The position numbers and the translations under genes are program-made. Shown piece by piece: positions 58,900 to 64,000 of a stretch of 64,000 nt of DNA. Below the pieces are notes generated by a model. It searched no databases. It was given only the letters and a program-made list of their open reading frames with translations, and was not told where the DNA came from. The DNA lies in the NCBI GenBank assembly GCA_001184205.1, contig LBMP01000002.1, positions 326,725-390,724 on the forward strand, in the 5' to 3' direction. Positions within the stretch are counted from its first letter, which is position 1. Each line of letters starts with the position of its first letter. This DNA is from Desulfocarbo indianensis (GTDB taxonomy: Bacteria; Desulfobacterota; Desulfarculia; Desulfarculales; Desulfarculaceae).

Positions 58900-59207
58900 T
58901 ATATTGTAAAAAAAACGGGATGGCGCGCGCCGTATGAAAAAATGATATTTATGGAATATCGTATGAATGAAAGCCTGTTAATCAGCTTAATGAATTTGAC
59001 GCTTCGCCTTGACAAGCCGTGAAACCTATGCGATATAAGGCAACAGTTGCCGTATAAGACCGAGGGGCGATTCTGCTGATCCGCCGGTGCTGGGAGCGGT
59101 ATAATACAGTTTTACCCAGTGACCACCGCTACGCTGCATCGGAACTTTCCGCTTGATAGCAAAGCCCCTTCCGGGCCTCCGCCCGGCATCTGATAAAGGT
59201 AGTTCAT
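58900..59207. promoter_or_regulatory. AT-rich divergent region with nadE promoter
   Basis: 308 bp without a gene. TTGACA (59009-59014), 17-bp spacer and GATATA (59032-59037) form a good sigma-70 promoter for nadE. TATGGAATATCGTATGAATG at about 58951-58970 carries ATATCGTA, a half of the TTAC-N6-GTAA site. Confidence 0.55.
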
Positions 59208-60908
59208 ATGCCTATCACGCGCATCGCCTTGGCACAAATCAACCCGAAGGTAGGCGACTTGGCCGGCAACGCCCAACTCATGACCACCTGGCTGGGCCGG
59301 GCCCGCGAATTGGGCGCCGACTTGGTGCTTTTTCCCGAATTGGCCCTCACCGGCTATCCCCCCGAGGATCTCCTCTTGAAGCCGCGTTTTTTGCAGGACA
59401 CCGCGGACGCCCTGCGCGATCTGGCCAAGGCCAGCGGCGATCTTGCCGCCATGGTGGGCTACGCCCGCATGCAATACGGCAAGGTCTTCAATTCCGCCGC
59501 GGTGATGCACCGGGGGCGGGTGGCGGCGGTCTACGACAAGATCGAGCTCCCCAACTATGGGGTTTTCGATGAGAAACGTTATTTCCAGGCCGGCGGCTCC
59601 TGCCATCTGCTGCATCTCAACGACCTGCGCCTGCTGGTCACCATCTGCGAGGACATCTGGGTGGAAGACGGGCCGGTGGAGCGCTTCGCCAGGGATTCCG
59701 GGGCCCAGGTGGTGGTCAATATCTCCGGCTCGCCCTTTTTCGCGGGCAAGCTGAAGCTGCGGCATCAGATAATCGCCAGCTTCGCCCGCCGGGCCGATGC
59801 CTTCCTTTGTTACGCCAACTTGGTAGGCGGCCAGGACGAGCTGATTTTCGACGGCGGCTCGCAGGTGGTGGACCCCGAGGGCGCCGTCCTGGCCAGGGCC
59901 AAGCGCTTCGCCGAGGACCTGCTGCTGGTGGATTTAGATTTGCCCGCCGCCTCCCATCGGGAGCCGCCCCGCCCCTTCCAGCTTACCCGTCTGCCCGGCC
60001 AGGGCCGACAACCCAAGCCGCACGCGGGGCTCCGGGTGGAACCGGAGATGGGCTTGGTGGAGGAAATTCACCAAGCCCTGATTTTGGGCCTGCGCGATTA
60101 CCTGGCCAAGACCGGCTTCAAGCGGGCCGTGCTGGGCCTTAGCGGCGGCATTGATTCGGCCCTGACCGCCGCCCTGGCCGTGGAGGCCCTGGGGGCGGAA
60201 AACGTAATAGGCGTCACCATGCCCAGCCAATACACCTCGGAGGGCACCCTGAGCGACGCCGAGCAGGTGGCCCGCAACCTGGGCGTCAAATTTTTCAGCG
60301 TGCCCATTAAAAGCATCCTGGACGGCTATCTCCGGGAACTCGGCCCGGTTTTGGACGGCGAGGACTTGGGGGTGACCGGGGAGAACCTGCAGGCCCGCAT
60401 CAGGGGCAACATCCTCATGGCCTTTTCCAACCGCAACGGCTGGCTGGTGCTGACCACGGGCAACAAGAGCGAATTGGGGGTGGGCTACTGCACCCTGTAC
60501 GGAGACATGGCCGGCGGGTTCGCCCTTTTGAAAGACGTGCCCAAGACCATGGTCTACCGCCTTTCGGAGCATGTGAACCAAGCGGCCGGCCGCGAGGTCA
60601 TCCCCGTAAGCACCATCCGGAGGCCGCCCTCGGCCGAGCTGCGGCCGGACCAGAAAGATCAGGACTCGCTGCCGCCCTATGACATCCTTGATCCCATCCT
60701 CAAGGCCTATGTGGAGGAGGACAAGGTGTTCGACGAGATCGTGGAGCTGGGCTTCGACCCGGATACGGTCAAGGAGGTGGTGCGCCTGGTGGACGTGAAT
60801 GAATACAAGAGACGCCAGGCCCCGCCCGGGGTGAAGATAACCCCCAAGGCCTTTGGCAAGGACCGGCGGCTGCCCATCTGCAACCATTATAGGCCGGGAT
60901 GGAGTTGA
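59208..60908 (+). CDS. nadE: Glutamine-dependent NAD+ synthetase
   Basis: A 566-residue two-domain enzyme that amidates deamido-NAD with ammonia drawn from glutamine. The N-terminal nitrilase domain has the triad Glu44 (FPELALTGYPP), Lys111 (YDKIELPNYGVFDE) and Cys147 (TICEDIW). The C-terminal synthetase has the PP-loop SGGIDS at 312-317, MPSQYTSEGTLSDAEQVA, GNKSELGVGYCTLYGD and RRPPSAELRPDQKDQDSLPPYD. The length is typical of the shorter bacterial glutamine-using forms. Its end overlaps the start of a separate class-I glutamine amidotransferase. Confidence 0.96.
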   Translation: MPITRIALAQINPKVGDLAGNAQLMTTWLGRARELGADLVLFPELALTGYPPEDLLLKPRFLQDTADALRDLAKASGDLAAMVGYARMQYGKVFNSAAVMHRGRVAAVYDKIELPNYGVFDEKRYFQAGGSCHLLHLNDLRLLVTICEDIWVEDGPVERFARDSGAQVVVNISGSPFFAGKLKLRHQIIASFARRADAFLCYANLVGGQDELIFDGGSQVVDPEGAVLARAKRFAEDLLLVDLDLPAASHREPPRPFQLTRLPGQGRQPKPHAGLRVEPEMGLVEEIHQALILGLRDYLAKTGFKRAVLGLSGGIDSALTAALAVEALGAENVIGVTMPSQYTSEGTLSDAEQVARNLGVKFFSVPIKSILDGYLRELGPVLDGEDLGVTGENLQARIRGNILMAFSNRNGWLVLTTGNKSELGVGYCTLYGDMAGGFALLKDVPKTMVYRLSEHVNQAAGREVIPVSTIRRPPSAELRPDQKDQDSLPPYDILDPILKAYVEEDKVFDEIVELGFDPDTVKEVVRLVDVNEYKRRQAPPGVKITPKAFGKDRRLPICNHYRPGWS

Positions 60909-61585
60909 CCTTGAAGATACTGGTAAGCCAACACCACCCAGAAGAGGGGGCCGGCACCTTTGGCCGCTATCTGGAGGGGCGCGGCGCCGAGCTGGATACG
61001 GTGCATACCTATCTGGGGCACAAGTTTCCGGCCTCGATCCAGGGCTACGCCGCCATGGTGAGCATGGGCGGCCCCATGAACGTCTACGAGGAGGAGGAGC
61101 ACCCCTGGCTGGCGGACGAAGGCCGGCTTTTGGCCGAGGCCGCCCGCGCCGGCTTGCCGGTGCTGGGCATATGCCTGGGGGCCCAACTCCTGGCCAAGGT
61201 TCTGGGAGCCGCGGTGACGCGGTCGCCCCAGGAGGAGATCGGCTGGTACGAGGTCAAGCAGACCAGGCAAGCGGCGGACAATCCCCTTTGGCGGGGCGTG
61301 GAGCCGGTGATTCCCGTGGTGCAGTGGCATGGGGACATGTTCCAGGTGCCTGAGGGCGGCGAGCTCATGGCCAGCGGTTGGCCATGCCCCAATCAGGCCT
61401 TTGCCTGGCGCAAGGCCCACGGCCTCCAGTTTCATCTGGAGGTGACCCCCGACACCATCCGGGATTGGTTCCCGGAACCCCAGCGGCAGAGGGATATCCT
61501 GGGCCGTTGGGAAAAGCTGGGGATTCGCATGGACGCGGCGGCCAGACGCATATACGATAACTTTTGGCATTTGATGGAAGACTGA
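60899..61585 (+). CDS. Class-I glutamine amidotransferase-like protein
   Basis: A 228-residue GATase-1 domain protein (GMP-synthase-N/PuuD-like group). The nucleophile is in LPVLGICLGAQLLAKVLG (about residue 98), the oxyanion strand is MVSMGGPMNVYEEEEHPWL, and the catalytic His is in GLQFHLEVTPD with a Glu nearby. The Trp/Tyr-containing GWYEVKQTR and VQWHGDMFQVPEG are typical of stand-alone GATase proteins of unknown synthetase. It overlaps nadE by 10 bp, thus is coupled, although NadE has its own nitrilase domain. It is upstream of gltB. It may hydrolyse gamma-glutamyl compounds. Confidence 0.88.
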   Translation: MELTLKILVSQHHPEEGAGTFGRYLEGRGAELDTVHTYLGHKFPASIQGYAAMVSMGGPMNVYEEEEHPWLADEGRLLAEAARAGLPVLGICLGAQLLAKVLGAAVTRSPQEEIGWYEVKQTRQAADNPLWRGVEPVIPVVQWHGDMFQVPEGGELMASGWPCPNQAFAWRKAHGLQFHLEVTPDTIRDWFPEPQRQRDILGRWEKLGIRMDAAARRIYDNFWHLMED

Positions 61586-61606
61586 CAATAATTTCAAGCG
61601 GGGCCG

Positions 61607-61632
61607 CGCCGCCGTTAAGGGCTTCGGCGGCG
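61607..61632. terminator. Hairpin upstream of gltB
   Basis: CGCCGCCG / CGGCGGCG 8-bp stem with loop TTAAGGGCTT. No T-run follows, so it may be a weak terminator or leader structure between the amidotransferase and gltB. Confidence 0.4.
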
Positions 61633-61671
61633 TTCAGGCGATAAGGCCCCCGGTACTTTAGCGAGCGTTAG

Positions 61672-64000
<2,329 letters not shown>

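Noticed and set aside
59229..59245. Sigma-54-like TTGGCAC at the beginning of nadE
   Set aside because: It is inside the coding sequence (IALAQIN) and lacks the -12 TTGC at the correct spacing.

Overview
The window is high-GC bacterial chromosome with very dense coding on both strands. No rRNA, tRNA, CRISPR array or prophage was recognised. Gene content points to an anaerobic, respiratory, sulfate-reducer-like Desulfobacterota: an octaheme cytochrome, several DUF362 and polyferredoxin proteins, rubrerythrin plus two peroxidases, PAS-rich two-component systems with sigma-54 activators, chemoreceptors and a predicted 2-phosphosulfolactate phosphatase. The Desulfarculales are my best guess; this is inference from gene repertoire, not a database match.

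Layout. 1-12.7 kb: a cut-off metallo-beta-lactamase-fold gene and an unknown partner, ferritin, an octaheme HAO-family cytochrome followed by a DUF362 protein, queE, a Cys-rich ferredoxin-like protein, DUF1571, mscS, DUF481, an MFS transporter, hsp20 and ftsH. 12.8-23 kb: a phosphoesterase, a decayed kinase-DUF1566 pseudogene, a thioredoxin-reductase-like flavoprotein, and a co-directional cluster DUF6599 / Tat-DUF362 / membrane polyferredoxin / Tat-aldo-keto reductase / haem-motif sensor kinase / 2TM channel-like protein. 23-32.7 kb: peroxiredoxin, a hybrid kinase divergent from a sigma-54 activator, comB, rubrerythrin divergent from a QueG-like protein, tpx and an MBL hydrolase. 32.7-48 kb: two copies of a 253/254-bp MITE-like element, a second kinase/sigma-54 activator pair followed by inverted repeats, a sigma-54-type promoter, a small Cys-rich ORF and a chemoreceptor; then DUF2333, rfaE2, comF, a second chemoreceptor, icd, a YkgJ protein and an AcuC-type deacetylase. 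48-55.3 kb: yqeY, mutS2, dnaG and rpoD. 55.3-64 kb: a ParA-like ATPase overlapping an IstB/DnaC-like ATPase behind a near-consensus sigma-54 promoter, flanked by three TTAC-N6-GTAA palindromes, then an NrpR-like regulator, nadE, a glutamine amidotransferase and the start of gltB.

How it fits together. The right end has a nitrogen theme (NrpR-like regulator, glutamine-using NAD synthetase, amidotransferase, glutamate synthase). Embedded in it is the most unusual locus: a ParA/IstB-like ATPase pair with no ParB, no IS21 transposase and no IS ends, apparently under sigma-54 and possibly NrpR-type control. The 14.9-23 kb cluster looks like a membrane-associated electron-transfer module ending in its own sensor. 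A third theme is oxidative defence (ferritin, rubrerythrin, peroxiredoxin, Tpx). Start codons were chosen from ribosome binding sites and neighbour spacing; functions come from motifs read by eye.
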